From the NCBI GenBank assembly GCA_045113315.1, contig JBGUIX010000008.1, forward strand, positions 1 to 44,141: DNA of 44,141 nucleotides. Reading direction: 5' to 3'. Every line of letters begins with the position of its first letter. The stretch's first letter is position 1. The DNA comes from RUG13091 sp045113315 (GTDB lineage Bacteria; Bacillota_I; Bacilli_A; RFN20; CAG-826). A model generated the notes under the pieces. It had not been told where the DNA came from. It did not search any database and worked only from the letters and a program-made list of their open reading frames with translations. The position numbers and the translations under genes were made by a program. Below, one piece after another: positions 8,039 through 16,628 of the stretch.

Positions 8039-8944
8039 TTAAAAGGCATCTTGATAATTATTATTAATATTATGTATTAAAACAAATGGGAATGATACCG
8101 CACCTAAAGTCGCGGAGAAGACAATCGCAAATAATAACGCTAATACACCGATTAAGAATCCAAGGACGGCAAATAATATTTTCATCACGATCAAAAAGGC
8201 AAAACCTTCTAAATCCCAACTAAATATGATTCCTGGGAATCTAATCGATAATCCCGCGCACCAGGCAAATACATCGCCGATATATGATCCAGTGATAATA
8301 CAATAGACCATCGCAAATAATGCATAGCTAATTATAAAGGACCATAAAACCCCGATACCTGGATGAACATTAACTTTTATAGAGGGCACTAATAGGAAGA
8401 TTAATAATGAGATAATAAATCCCACGACACCTGCAGCAATACCCCATCCAAAAGATAATTTCTTACTTCTAGAAGCAAAAGCGTTTTCTTTTTTGATTTT
8501 ATCGATCGCTCTTTGCTCTTGAACTTGTTTTAAACAGGCTGAATGATAATAAGCTTTGCGATATTCTGCAGCTCTACCTCTGCTGCCTCTATGAACACAA
8601 ATATCTTCCATCACTAAATCATCTTCAGGAATATCTTTTTTACATTTTTCACAAACATGTAATTCTTTTTCATGAATGATAACAGTTTTAACAACGGGTT
8701 GTTCTTCTATGACTTCTTCCACTTTTTCTTCTTTGGGTGTTTCTTTTTCCTCTTCAGATAATAGATCATCTAAAGAACAACCAAATAATTTAGATAATTC
8801 TCTTAATGTGGAAACATCTGGTTCGTTCTCATCTTTTTCCCATTTACTCACTGTTTGGAAAGTGACATGAACTTGATCCGCTAATTCTTTTTGAGTTAAA
8901 CCTTTTTCAGTTCTAAATTTCTTAATTCTTGTTCCTAAACTCAT
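8039..8944 (-). CDS. XRE-family regulator with a treble-clef-like zinc motif and a membrane domain
   Basis: 301 residues. The N-terminal 60 form a classic HTH_3 domain (R-T-E-K-G-L-T-Q-K-E-L-A-D-Q-V-H-V-T-F-Q-T-V-S-K-W-E). An acidic linker leads to C-E-K-C (about 98-101) with later H-x2-A-C-L-K (about 138-143), a probable metal site. The C-terminal 135 residues contain four or so hydrophobic helices. Membrane-tethered XRE regulators with this layout are common in Bacillota and are thought to pass envelope signals to nearby promoters. Its stop lies 15 bases before the lipoprotein start, so the two probably share a transcript. The target is not visible. Confidence 0.85.
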   Translation of the reverse strand: MSLGTRIKKFRTEKGLTQKELADQVHVTFQTVSKWEKDENEPDVSTLRELSKLFGCSLDDLLSEEEKETPKEEKVEEVIEEQPVVKTVIIHEKELHVCEKCKKDIPEDDLVMEDICVHRGSRGRAAEYRKAYYHSACLKQVQEQRAIDKIKKENAFASRSKKLSFGWGIAAGVVGFIISLLIFLLVPSIKVNVHPGIGVLWSFIISYALFAMVYCIITGSYIGDVFAWCAGLSIRFPGIIFSWDLEGFAFLIVMKILFAVLGFLIGVLALLFAIVFSATLGAVSFPFVLIHNINNNYQDAF

Positions 8945-9132
8945 ATACGGATTCCTCCTTCCCTAACATACTCGCTGATTCGGTGAATATTTTAAATAAC
9001 TGAGAACGCGAATTCACTCGCGCAAAAATAGAATTTTTACTTTATTTACAAAGTAAATAGATTCTTATATTTTTATTGTTTTAACATTCATTCTTCATAT
9101 AAATTCTATATTTTTAGACAATATGATACAAG

Positions 9133-9189
9133 CACTCTAGGAGTGATTATCTATATTTAGTTCCATCATTATCGTGTTATTATGTAAAT
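9133..9189 (+). promoter_or_regulatory. Operator-like palindrome and leaderless promoter before the DUF2804 gene
   Basis: CACTC-TAG-GAGTG (9133-9145) lies upstream of TATTAT (9178-9183). Only six bases separate this -10 from the ATG at 9190 and there is no Shine-Dalgarno sequence, so the mRNA probably starts at or beside the ATG. No convincing -35 is seen. The interval 8945-9189 also serves the divergent HTH gene, whose ATG is preceded by GGAAGGAGGA. Confidence 0.45.
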
Positions 9190-10215
9190 ATGAAGCAACA
9201 TATGTTAAATAAAGGTCCTTTGCTGGATGATAAAGGTAACCTCCTAGAAGCTGGATACGCTTTTAACTTGGTGAAAGAATATAACCGTCAATCAATTAAA
9301 GGCTTAAAAAGCCGTATCAAAGAATGGGATTATTATTTTATAAATGATAATGATTATGGTATTGCCTTAACCATTGATGATAATTCCTATATGGGTTTAG
9401 TCTCTGTCTCAGTGCTTGATTTTAAAAACAAAAAAGATGTCACTAAATCATATATGTCGTGGTTAACATTTGGTAAAACTAATTTCCCATCCTCTAGTGA
9501 AGATGGAGATATATTTACCGAAAGTAAAAATTATTCGATGTATTTCCAAAATAGAAATGGAAAAAGACATCTAGTTTGTAAGATGAAAAATGTTAGTAAA
9601 GGTAAAGACTTTGAATGTGATATCGTTTTAAATCAAACATTAGATAAATCGATGGTCATATCCACTCCATTTAAAAAGAAAAGACATTTCTACTATAACC
9701 AAAAGATTAATCTATTATCCGTTAGGGGATATTTTAAATATGGTGATTTGACTCATCAATTTGATAAATCATCATTAGGTGTTCTTGATTGGGGTAGAGG
9801 AGTGTGGACTTATTCTAATACCTGGTATTGGTCCTCACTTAACGCTAATCAAGATGGTCATAGAATTGGTTTTAATCTTGGCTATGGTTTTGGTGATACA
9901 TCAAAAGCTAGTGAAAACATGTTCTTTTATGATGATGAAGCTTATAAATTAGATGATGTCGTGTTTAATATTCCAAAGAATAATAAAAACAAATTAGATT
10001 TCTTATCTAATTGGACATTAAAAAGCAAAAATAATGATATCGATTTAGTATTTGAACCAATTATTGATCGATATAGTAATACGAACGCTTTAATAATACA
10101 AAGTAATCAACATCAAGTATTCGGTTATTTTTCTGGTTCTATTAAAGTAAATGACAAAATTATAAAACTTGATCATCTATTAGGTTTCGCAGAGATGGTC
10201 AAAAACCGTTGGTAA
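9190..10215 (+). CDS. DUF2804 family protein
   Basis: 341 residues with no signal peptide or membrane segment. The D-W-G-R-G-V-W-T-Y-S-N-T-W-Y-W-S-S motif (about 199-215) and G-F-N-L-G-Y-G-F-G-D motif (about 226-235), together with the N-terminal L-L-D-D-K-G-N-L-x-E-A-G-Y, identify DUF2804. This is a widespread family of predicted all-beta, lipocalin-like proteins with no established function. It is the first gene of a plus-strand run with the phosphoesterase lipoprotein 54 bases downstream. Translation probably starts without a leader. Confidence 0.88.
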   Translation: MKQHMLNKGPLLDDKGNLLEAGYAFNLVKEYNRQSIKGLKSRIKEWDYYFINDNDYGIALTIDDNSYMGLVSVSVLDFKNKKDVTKSYMSWLTFGKTNFPSSSEDGDIFTESKNYSMYFQNRNGKRHLVCKMKNVSKGKDFECDIVLNQTLDKSMVISTPFKKKRHFYYNQKINLLSVRGYFKYGDLTHQFDKSSLGVLDWGRGVWTYSNTWYWSSLNANQDGHRIGFNLGYGFGDTSKASENMFFYDDEAYKLDDVVFNIPKNNKNKLDFLSNWTLKSKNNDIDLVFEPIIDRYSNTNALIIQSNQHQVFGYFSGSIKVNDKIIKLDHLLGFAEMVKNRW

Positions 10216-10269
10216 TATTTACAAACTAAATAAATAAATTACAATTTAAGAGAAAGGAATATACATAAT

Positions 10270-11292
10270 ATGAAAAATAAATTAGTTTTCTTTCCTGGTT
10301 TATTTGCGGTGTGTCTAACCGCTTGTGGTAACAAAGCCTATGGACCAAAAGATTACATTTTAAAAATGAACTATGAGAGCGATTTTCGCATCTTACAGTT
10401 AACTGACACTCATATCGGAGATAAAGATAACACTAAGCTCCACTACGACTTTATGGAATTAACCATTAAAGAAGCGAAACCTAAACTTATCGTTGTCACC
10501 GGTGATGTCTTTACCTTTGCAAGCAAAGGAACAGCGATCGATTTCTTCGCCTGGCTAGATAAACAAGAGGTCCCATGGACATTAACATTTGGTAACCATG
10601 ATGAACAATGTTGGTTCTCTATCGATTGGGTTACTAGTTATTTAAATAACCTCAATAAGAAAAGAGAAAAAGATCATAGCTCTTATTGTTACTTCTTAGA
10701 TTTACAAGATGATAAAGTCAAAGGTAATGCGAACTTTGCGATTAATCTAATGAAAGATGATAAAGTCTTTGAACAATTAATTATCATGGATAGTAATCGA
10801 TATAACTATAAAGGATATTTTGGTTATGACTATTTCCATCAAGATCAAATCGATTGGTATACGAGTTTAGTTAACCAAACAAAAGCGGATAATAACGATA
10901 AGATAGTTCCATCATTAATGTTCTATCATATTCCACTTCCGGAAGTTAACGATGCTTGGGAAGCAGCGAAAAATGATAAATCATTAATCCTTAATCCTAA
11001 CGGTTCAGAAGCTCAAGAAAATGAAGCGCCTTGTAATCCAAAATATAATTCTGGATTTTATAAAGTAATTAAAGAGTTAGGAAGTACACATGGCATGTAT
11101 TTCGGTCATGACCATATCAATAACTTCATCATTAATTATGAAGGTATCCATTTTGGATATGGCATTAAAGCCACTGATAGAGTGTACGCGGATGATTCTT
11201 TACTTGGAGGTAGAGTTATTACTCTACATGATGATGCATCTCATAGTCTCACCTATAACGATTATTATCATTCCTATAAGGAGGTTATGTAA
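10270..11292 (+). CDS. Lipoprotein metallophosphoesterase (calcineurin-like)
   Basis: 340 residues. The signal ends L-T-A-C (Cys19). The fold motifs are in order: L-T-D-T-H-I-G-D (D46, H48), V-T-G-D-V, F-G-N-H-D-E and F-G-H-D-H near 275, which together bind two metal ions. This is a calcineurin-type phosphoesterase of the PhoD/Icc-like group anchored outside the membrane; the substrate could be a nucleotide, phospholipid or wall phosphodiester. An AGAAAGGAA site precedes the ATG. The downstream membrane-protein gene starts two bases after its stop, suggesting a joint envelope role. Confidence 0.9.
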   Translation: MKNKLVFFPGLFAVCLTACGNKAYGPKDYILKMNYESDFRILQLTDTHIGDKDNTKLHYDFMELTIKEAKPKLIVVTGDVFTFASKGTAIDFFAWLDKQEVPWTLTFGNHDEQCWFSIDWVTSYLNNLNKKREKDHSSYCYFLDLQDDKVKGNANFAINLMKDDKVFEQLIIMDSNRYNYKGYFGYDYFHQDQIDWYTSLVNQTKADNNDKIVPSLMFYHIPLPEVNDAWEAAKNDKSLILNPNGSEAQENEAPCNPKYNSGFYKVIKELGSTHGMYFGHDHINNFIINYEGIHFGYGIKATDRVYADDSLLGGRVITLHDDASHSLTYNDYYHSYKEVM

Positions 11293-11293
11293 T

Positions 11294-12175
11294 ATGAGAA
11301 ACAAATTATATACATCATTCTCTTTAATTATCTTAACCATTATCGGTTCCTTATTTACTCTATTAGCCTCAAATATGCTAATGGATGATTTATTTAATAA
11401 AAGTGTGTCATTTTCTAATATGACCATCTTTATTTCCTTACCCGCAGTCAGTGTGGCAGTTATCTTCTTATTAGGTGTCTTATATCTAATTAGAACTTAT
11501 CGCCATCCAGAGTGTAGAAAAAGAATCACGAGAACATATTTAATTATCGCGATGGTCTTTTCCTTTATCGGTATCGTCGGTGCCATTTTAGGAGGAACAG
11601 TTACCTATCATACCTTTACTGGTAAAAATCCATTTCCAGGATATTTAATTCTCTTTATGATTTTAAATATCTTATTACTTTTATCAGAAGCATGCGCTTT
11701 ATATTTAACCATCAAAAAGATGAAAGATGATGAAGGTAAGATTAAGATTAATTTCTTATATGTCCTTAAGACTATCGGTTGGGTGTTATTTATCGGTTTA
11801 CTCTTTAATAGATTTGGTCTATTTATGGGTATGCCCGCTTATGTTTATACGAGAAACTTATATCTCACCTTCCCAACATATTTATATCTCTTATTACCTT
11901 TATATTTAGGTGTGGTTATCGTCTTATATAATTTAGAAATCTTATCTAAGAAGAAATCCTTTATCTTAGGTATTGTTGGTATCGCTATTAATATCGCCTT
12001 ATTCACTTACACAGTGATTAACGGTTTAAACGATACTTCTTATATTTCTTCTATTTCTCAACTCTATCCAATAGATAGAATGGCGACCTTACCAATAGAA
12101 GTAATAATTCACTTTGTAGCTTATCTTGGAGTGGGCGCTTCTATCATCGTCATTTCTTTACCTAAAAAGAGATAA
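11294..12175 (+). CDS. Polytopic membrane protein of unknown function
   Basis: 293 residues with about eight hydrophobic segments spread over the whole length and short charged loops. I recognise no family. The ATG at 11294 follows AAGGAGG (11279-11285) at a normal distance; an earlier in-frame ATG at 11090 lies deep in the preceding gene and is rejected. Tight coupling to the lipoprotein phosphoesterase suggests both act at the membrane. A strong terminator follows. Confidence 0.8.
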   Translation: MRNKLYTSFSLIILTIIGSLFTLLASNMLMDDLFNKSVSFSNMTIFISLPAVSVAVIFLLGVLYLIRTYRHPECRKRITRTYLIIAMVFSFIGIVGAILGGTVTYHTFTGKNPFPGYLILFMILNILLLLSEACALYLTIKKMKDDEGKIKINFLYVLKTIGWVLFIGLLFNRFGLFMGMPAYVYTRNLYLTFPTYLYLLLPLYLGVVIVLYNLEILSKKKSFILGIVGIAINIALFTYTVINGLNDTSYISSISQLYPIDRMATLPIEVIIHFVAYLGVGASIIVISLPKKR

Positions 12176-12200
12176 AAGGATAAAAAATTAGCAAATAAAT

Positions 12201-12235
12201 AGAGAGGGGTTTATCACTAAATCCCTTTCTTTTTT
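12201..12235 (+). terminator. Terminator after the membrane-protein gene
   Basis: AGAGAGGGGTTTA (12201-12213) pairs with TAAATCCCTTTCT (12218-12230) with two mismatches, followed by TTTTT. It closes the 9190-12175 operon. Confidence 0.85.
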
Positions 12236-12258
12236 ATTCACTTTCTAATCTCAAATTT

Positions 12259-12368
12259 CCGGATTTTGTGATTTTTCGTCAAAAAAAGTGCAGAATTTTG
12301 TGATTTTTCGCCCAAAAAACCGCCGAATTTTGTGATTTTTTGCTTAAAAAAGTGCCGAATTTTGTGAT
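12259..12368 (+). repeat. 32-bp tandem repeats upstream of the AAA/DUF4143 gene
   Basis: Three complete 32-bp units (12259-12290, 12291-12322, 12323-12354) and a 14-bp fourth share a C-C/A-G-A/G-ATTTTGTGATTTTT core followed by an A-run. The last unit runs into the start region of the ATPase gene. Units are adjacent with no spacers, so this is not a CRISPR array. The regular spacing of about three helical turns suggests an array of binding sites for a regulator. Confidence 0.85.
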
Positions 12369-12392
12369 ACTATGTATTTGCGAGGTGAAATT

Positions 12393-13730
12393 ATGGCTTA
12401 TTTAAGAAGAAAAATAGATACATATTTAGATGAATGGTTTAATAGCGTTAATAAAAAGCCACTTATTATCAAAGGAGCGCGACAAATAGGTAAGACAAAG
12501 ACAATCGAAGAATTCGCTAAACGTCACTATGAAAATATTATTGAAATTAATTTTGTTCTAAGCCCAGAATATCGCGATATTTTTGATGATGGATATAATG
12601 TTGATAAGATAATTAAAAATATCTCTTTAAAAGATCCTTCTTTGCAATTTACACCTAAAAAAACACTTATATTCTTTGATGAGATTCAAAAATGCGTTAA
12701 TGCTGCCACTTCATTGAAATCTTTTAAATTAGATCAAAGATTCGACGTCATCTGTTCCGGATCATTGATGGGCTTATCTTATAAAGAAATAGAGTCTGTT
12801 AGCACTGGTCATAAAATGGATTACACAATGTATTCTATGGATTTCGAAGAGTTCCTATGGGCGCTTGGATATAAAGAAGAACAAATCGATAACTTATATA
12901 AGCATATGAAAGAATTAAAACCTCTTTCCGAAATAGAATATAAAGTTTTTTTAGACCACTTCCATGACTATATGGTCATCGGAGGTATGCCTGAAATAGT
13001 TAAAAGTTTTGTCGAACAAAAAAATTTCAGCGGAACTTTAGATGAACAAAAACAAATTATTCTAGATTATGAAGAAGATATTACTAAATACGCAGAAGGT
13101 TTAGATAAAACTAAGATATTAAATGTTTTTAGAAAAATTCCTGTCTTTTTAGGCCAAGATAATAAAAAATTTCGCATCTCAAAAGTAGTAAGAGGTGCAA
13201 GAAATAGAGAATATAGCGGTGTAACCGATTGGTTAATTGACGCTGGTATTATTAATGTTTCTTATTGTCTTAATAATTTATCGTTACCTTTAAAGGGAAA
13301 TTATGATCCAGATAATTACCGAATGTATTTCATGGATACAGGATTACTCGTGGCTTCATTAGATGAAGAATCCGCGAAAGATTTAAGAGATAATAAAAAC
13401 TTCAACACCTATAAAGGTGCTCTTTATGAGAATATAGTCGCGGATATGCTTAAAAAATCAGGCTATGATTTATACTTTTATAAAAATGAAGAATCCACAT
13501 TAGAAGTAGAATTCTTTATTAGAAATAGTAATAGCTTAATTCCAATAGATGTTAAAGCAAGCGATGGTAAGAGCAAATCAGTCAACACTATTATTTCCGA
13601 TAATAGAATTGAAGATGTGAAATTTGGTATCAAACTAGCTGAAAAAAATATCGGTTTTAAAAATAACATCTATACCTTCCCTTATTTCCTGACATTTTTA
13701 TTAAAGAGATTTATTAGCGAAACCAAATAA
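12393..13730 (+). CDS. AAA ATPase with C-terminal DUF4143 domain
   Basis: 445 residues from the ATG at 12393, chosen because GAGGTG lies upstream; the ATG at 12372 lacks a site. Walker A is K-G-A-R-Q-I-G-K-T-K-T and Walker B is L-I-F-F-D-E-I-Q-K. The C-terminal half carries DUF4143, with the nuclease-fold-like L-E-V-E-F-F-I and P-I-D-V-K-A-S-D-G-K-S-K-S motif. This AAA_14/DUF4143 family is abundant in gut Bacillota and archaea; its biological role is unproven, though defence, toxin-antitoxin and mobile-element roles have been suggested. It stands alone between its repeat array and a terminator. A second member lies at 27384-28670. Confidence 0.9.
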   Translation: MAYLRRKIDTYLDEWFNSVNKKPLIIKGARQIGKTKTIEEFAKRHYENIIEINFVLSPEYRDIFDDGYNVDKIIKNISLKDPSLQFTPKKTLIFFDEIQKCVNAATSLKSFKLDQRFDVICSGSLMGLSYKEIESVSTGHKMDYTMYSMDFEEFLWALGYKEEQIDNLYKHMKELKPLSEIEYKVFLDHFHDYMVIGGMPEIVKSFVEQKNFSGTLDEQKQIILDYEEDITKYAEGLDKTKILNVFRKIPVFLGQDNKKFRISKVVRGARNREYSGVTDWLIDAGIINVSYCLNNLSLPLKGNYDPDNYRMYFMDTGLLVASLDEESAKDLRDNKNFNTYKGALYENIVADMLKKSGYDLYFYKNEESTLEVEFFIRNSNSLIPIDVKASDGKSKSVNTIISDNRIEDVKFGIKLAEKNIGFKNNIYTFPYFLTFLLKRFISETK

Positions 13731-13734
13731 AATA

Positions 13735-13760
13735 GGGATTCATAAGAATCCCTTTTCTTA
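13735..13760 (+). terminator. Terminator of the AAA/DUF4143 gene
   Basis: GGGATTC (13735-13741) and GAATCCC (13746-13752) pair round ATAA, followed by TTTTCTT. It lies four bases after the stop. Confidence 0.88.
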
Positions 13761-13779
13761 TATTTTTAAAAATGTTAAA

Positions 13780-14475
13780 TTAGATGACTCCACATGGGAT
13801 TAAGATCACTAATAATAAAGCCACTAAAGACCAACCAGAAAGTAATAAAATCTTTCTTAATTTTGGTTTACACATATTGATGTAGTTACTAGCGATAAAG
13901 AATGGAATGTATGTGGTAATAAATACTGGTAAAACACCCCACCATTTATAGACCCAGATAAATGAACCGTTTTCTGTTCCTGCTAAGAAGGATTCAAATA
14001 AAGAGAATAATAAAGCCATCGCTATTGTGGTCACTACTCTAGTACTAACACCTTTATATTTACCACCAAATGTGAAATATCTTTTATCCTTATCAAACAT
14101 CATCTTATAAGAGATAATTCCGGCTAAGGAGAACATCATCGAAAGTTCCCAAGAAACACCTTCTAATAATATGAAGGTTGATGAAGCATTAGATACCGCC
14201 CATAAAGGATAACCACTGACCTTACCGATAATCGCATTAGCGATCTCATAGAGCCAATGAACCGCATATAGGGCTAATCCAGCGAATACGGCCTCATAAT
14301 TCTTTTTATGTATTTCTGACCAATAGACATAAAAAACGACCGCGAGAATGAAGATAAAGGTCCAATTGAAGTTGGCGGTACTACGTACGATGATATTATC
14401 CACTGCCTGTTTAGCAGCCTCAGATCCATCGCCCCACCATTTCAAGCGAAAAAGATTTAGCTTTAGAAAAACCAT
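13780..14475 (-). CDS. Polytopic membrane protein of unknown function
   Basis: 231 residues with about six hydrophobic segments (for example F-I-F-I-L-A-V-V-F-Y-V-Y-W and the C-terminal L-L-L-S-G-W-S-L-V-A-L-L-L-V-I-L-I-P). Trp and aromatic residues cluster at segment ends. No family is recognised. A GAGGAG site precedes the ATG. It lies alone on the minus strand, with terminators on both sides. Confidence 0.78.
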   Translation of the reverse strand: MVFLKLNLFRLKWWGDGSEAAKQAVDNIIVRSTANFNWTFIFILAVVFYVYWSEIHKKNYEAVFAGLALYAVHWLYEIANAIIGKVSGYPLWAVSNASSTFILLEGVSWELSMMFSLAGIISYKMMFDKDKRYFTFGGKYKGVSTRVVTTIAMALLFSLFESFLAGTENGSFIWVYKWWGVLPVFITTYIPFFIASNYINMCKPKLRKILLLSGWSLVALLLVILIPCGVI

Positions 14476-14528
14476 AGATAACTCCTCTATTTATCTTCAT
14501 TATAACTTGTTTAATTTATAAATAAAAA

Positions 14529-14551
14529 GTGGAGAGGATAATCCTTTCCAC
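14529..14551 (-). terminator. Terminator of the lipoprotein/LRR operon
   Basis: GTGGA-G-AGGAT and ATCCT-T-TCCAC form an almost perfect hairpin (14529-14551). On the minus strand it follows the LRR gene stop by about 20 bases and is followed by TTTTT. Confidence 0.8.
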
Positions 14552-14569
14552 CTTTATTTTTTCTATCTA

Positions 14570-16624
14570 TTAATCTAGATCGTATGGAGATAAGACATCA
14601 GAACTGCCATTAGAACATTCGATACTAGTAACACCAGTACCTAAGAAAACATTAGGACCAACATTACCATCTCTGACCCATTGTTCCCATTCCGCTACTG
14701 TGCCTTCATAAATGACACTATCTAAGGAAGAACAATTTGCGAATGCATATTTAGATAGGACAGTATTCTTTGGTAAAGCAATTTGATTAAGAACGTTGTT
14801 ATTTTCTAAAGCAAACGCTGGGAAGATTAATTTCTTATCTTTAAATGAAGTAGTAATTAAATCGAGACGATCAATTTCTTCATCGATTTCATAGATGACA
14901 TTAGCGGTGGCTAATTCATGATATCTAACATGATCAGAAACACTGCTTCTTTCATATCGATCAAATGTTCCACCGACACCTTCATTCCAATTGGATAAAT
15001 AAATATCAGGTCTTGCGGCGACATTAGCTTCTAAATAGATATTAGCTTTATAGCAGTTATGGAAAGCGTAATGACCCACTAATTCGATGTTAGAACAATC
15101 TCTCATCATCACTTCTTTTAAGTTAACGTGATCTTCAAACGCTCTATTAGCGATTCTTCTTACTTCATATGATTGACCTTGATAGGTCATGACCTTAGGT
15201 ATCGTTAAGACTTCAAAGTCATTACTACCTAAGATATTGACGTATTCTTCTCCATCACTATCAACACAAATATCATAATCAATGGCTTCGACACGTATTG
15301 TATCTACATAACCAACAGAATATGGTCTATATCCTGGGTTAGCGGTATCAGAAATTACTAATGATGGATTAAGCGCTCTAATCATGAGTCTGAAACATCC
15401 CATAAAGGAATTATCTAAGATAGATTCCACGGATTCTGGTAAGACTAACTCTGTTAATGACTTAGAGTTAGTAAAACTATATTCATTTAATTGACCAACA
15501 TTATTACAAATTTCGATAGTCTTAATCGAGGAGATTAAGCCGTAAAAACCATAAGCTGGGATAACACGATATGTTTCTTGTGATAGAGCGTCATCATTAC
15601 CGATATTAACGATGACATGTTTTAAATTCTTTGGAACATACCAAACATTGGCTGTCGTGCCTTCATATTGTTGCATCTCTACATATTGTGCGTGAGCGGA
15701 ATTCTTACCGAAGATAAATCCAAAGTTATAAGTACACGCTACCGCAGGATCTACACCTTCTTTAGATTTATTAATGTCATAGGCTTCTCCCACGAATGGA
15801 ACAACGACTTTTTCTAGCCATCCGACATTATTTAATAAGCCTTCCACGACTCTTGTGACTTTATGTCCTTCATACATTGAAGGAACTACTATTGTCTTAT
15901 CATATGGAACACCACCACTTAAGGAGAATGATGTTAAGGTGATAGATTTCTTTTCTGTGGTCATATCAAAATAATCATCATTTTCCACATATGTCCAATC
16001 CCCAGTTGGTTTTGTGGGGTCTGGTGACATCGCACATGTATAGTAGACTTTTAAGCTAGTAATGCTGTAATAATATGTTTCTCCTTCTTGTTCTGGAGTC
16101 AGAGCTTTCGCAGCGATTTTAAAATAACATGGAGAGATACCATATTCACTAGCCATATCAATAAAGGAAATTGTGCCTTTTAAATTGCCAGCCTCGCCAC
16201 CGAATCTAATAGCTTCTTGATAGATTAAATGATTTGGAGAATAGCCCGCTTCAATAACCATTTGGTTTTCACTTTCACAAGCAATCTCATAATCCATTTT
16301 AATTAAACCATTAATTGGATCGGTAAAAGCGACATAGTCATTAGTTTGGAAAGTAGTGAAATCTTCGCCACCATAGATGGCTTGGAAATATGAATAATCG
16401 ACATTAATCACTGTCCCAATATCACTTTTAACTGTCGCGGACATGCCGTTACCGGTATCAGATTTATCTTTCATCTTATTATCTTTATCTAGTGTCATTG
16501 TATAAACGGTGTTCTTACTAGAAACTGGTAAAAGATTCGCTTTTTTAATTAAAGCAAAGGAAGAGGCTCCAGCGATTAATAAAGCACTTAAGGAAGATAA
16601 GATAATAATATGTTTTCTTTTCAT
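14570..16624 (-). CDS. Secreted or anchored BspA-type leucine-rich repeat protein
   Basis: 684 residues. It starts with a basic N terminus and one hydrophobic segment (about 6-26) with no lipobox, so it is either a signal peptide or an N-anchor. LRR_5 (BspA-type) units are clear at about 388-425 (L-T-E-L-V-L-P-E-S-V-E-S-I-L-D-N-S-F), 490-525 and 620-660 (F-A-N-C-S-S-L-D-S-V). The first 200 residues are beta-rich and unassigned. Such proteins are usually surface-exposed and involved in adhesion, but that is family knowledge only. It is the last gene of a three-gene operon; its GGGAGGA site lies inside the end of the previous gene. Confidence 0.85.
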   Translation of the reverse strand: MKRKHIIILSSLSALLIAGASSFALIKKANLLPVSSKNTVYTMTLDKDNKMKDKSDTGNGMSATVKSDIGTVINVDYSYFQAIYGGEDFTTFQTNDYVAFTDPINGLIKMDYEIACESENQMVIEAGYSPNHLIYQEAIRFGGEAGNLKGTISFIDMASEYGISPCYFKIAAKALTPEQEGETYYYSITSLKVYYTCAMSPDPTKPTGDWTYVENDDYFDMTTEKKSITLTSFSLSGGVPYDKTIVVPSMYEGHKVTRVVEGLLNNVGWLEKVVVPFVGEAYDINKSKEGVDPAVACTYNFGFIFGKNSAHAQYVEMQQYEGTTANVWYVPKNLKHVIVNIGNDDALSQETYRVIPAYGFYGLISSIKTIEICNNVGQLNEYSFTNSKSLTELVLPESVESILDNSFMGCFRLMIRALNPSLVISDTANPGYRPYSVGYVDTIRVEAIDYDICVDSDGEEYVNILGSNDFEVLTIPKVMTYQGQSYEVRRIANRAFEDHVNLKEVMMRDCSNIELVGHYAFHNCYKANIYLEANVAARPDIYLSNWNEGVGGTFDRYERSSVSDHVRYHELATANVIYEIDEEIDRLDLITTSFKDKKLIFPAFALENNNVLNQIALPKNTVLSKYAFANCSSLDSVIYEGTVAEWEQWVRDGNVGPNVFLGTGVTSIECSNGSSDVLSPYDLD

Positions 16625-16628
16625 AATC

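Noticed and set aside
11090..11293. Earlier start for the membrane protein gene
   Set aside because: It lies wholly inside the phosphoesterase gene in another frame; the ATG at 11294 has AAGGAGG in front.
12259..12368. Possible CRISPR array
   Set aside because: The 32-bp units are directly adjacent with no spacers, and there are no cas genes in the window.
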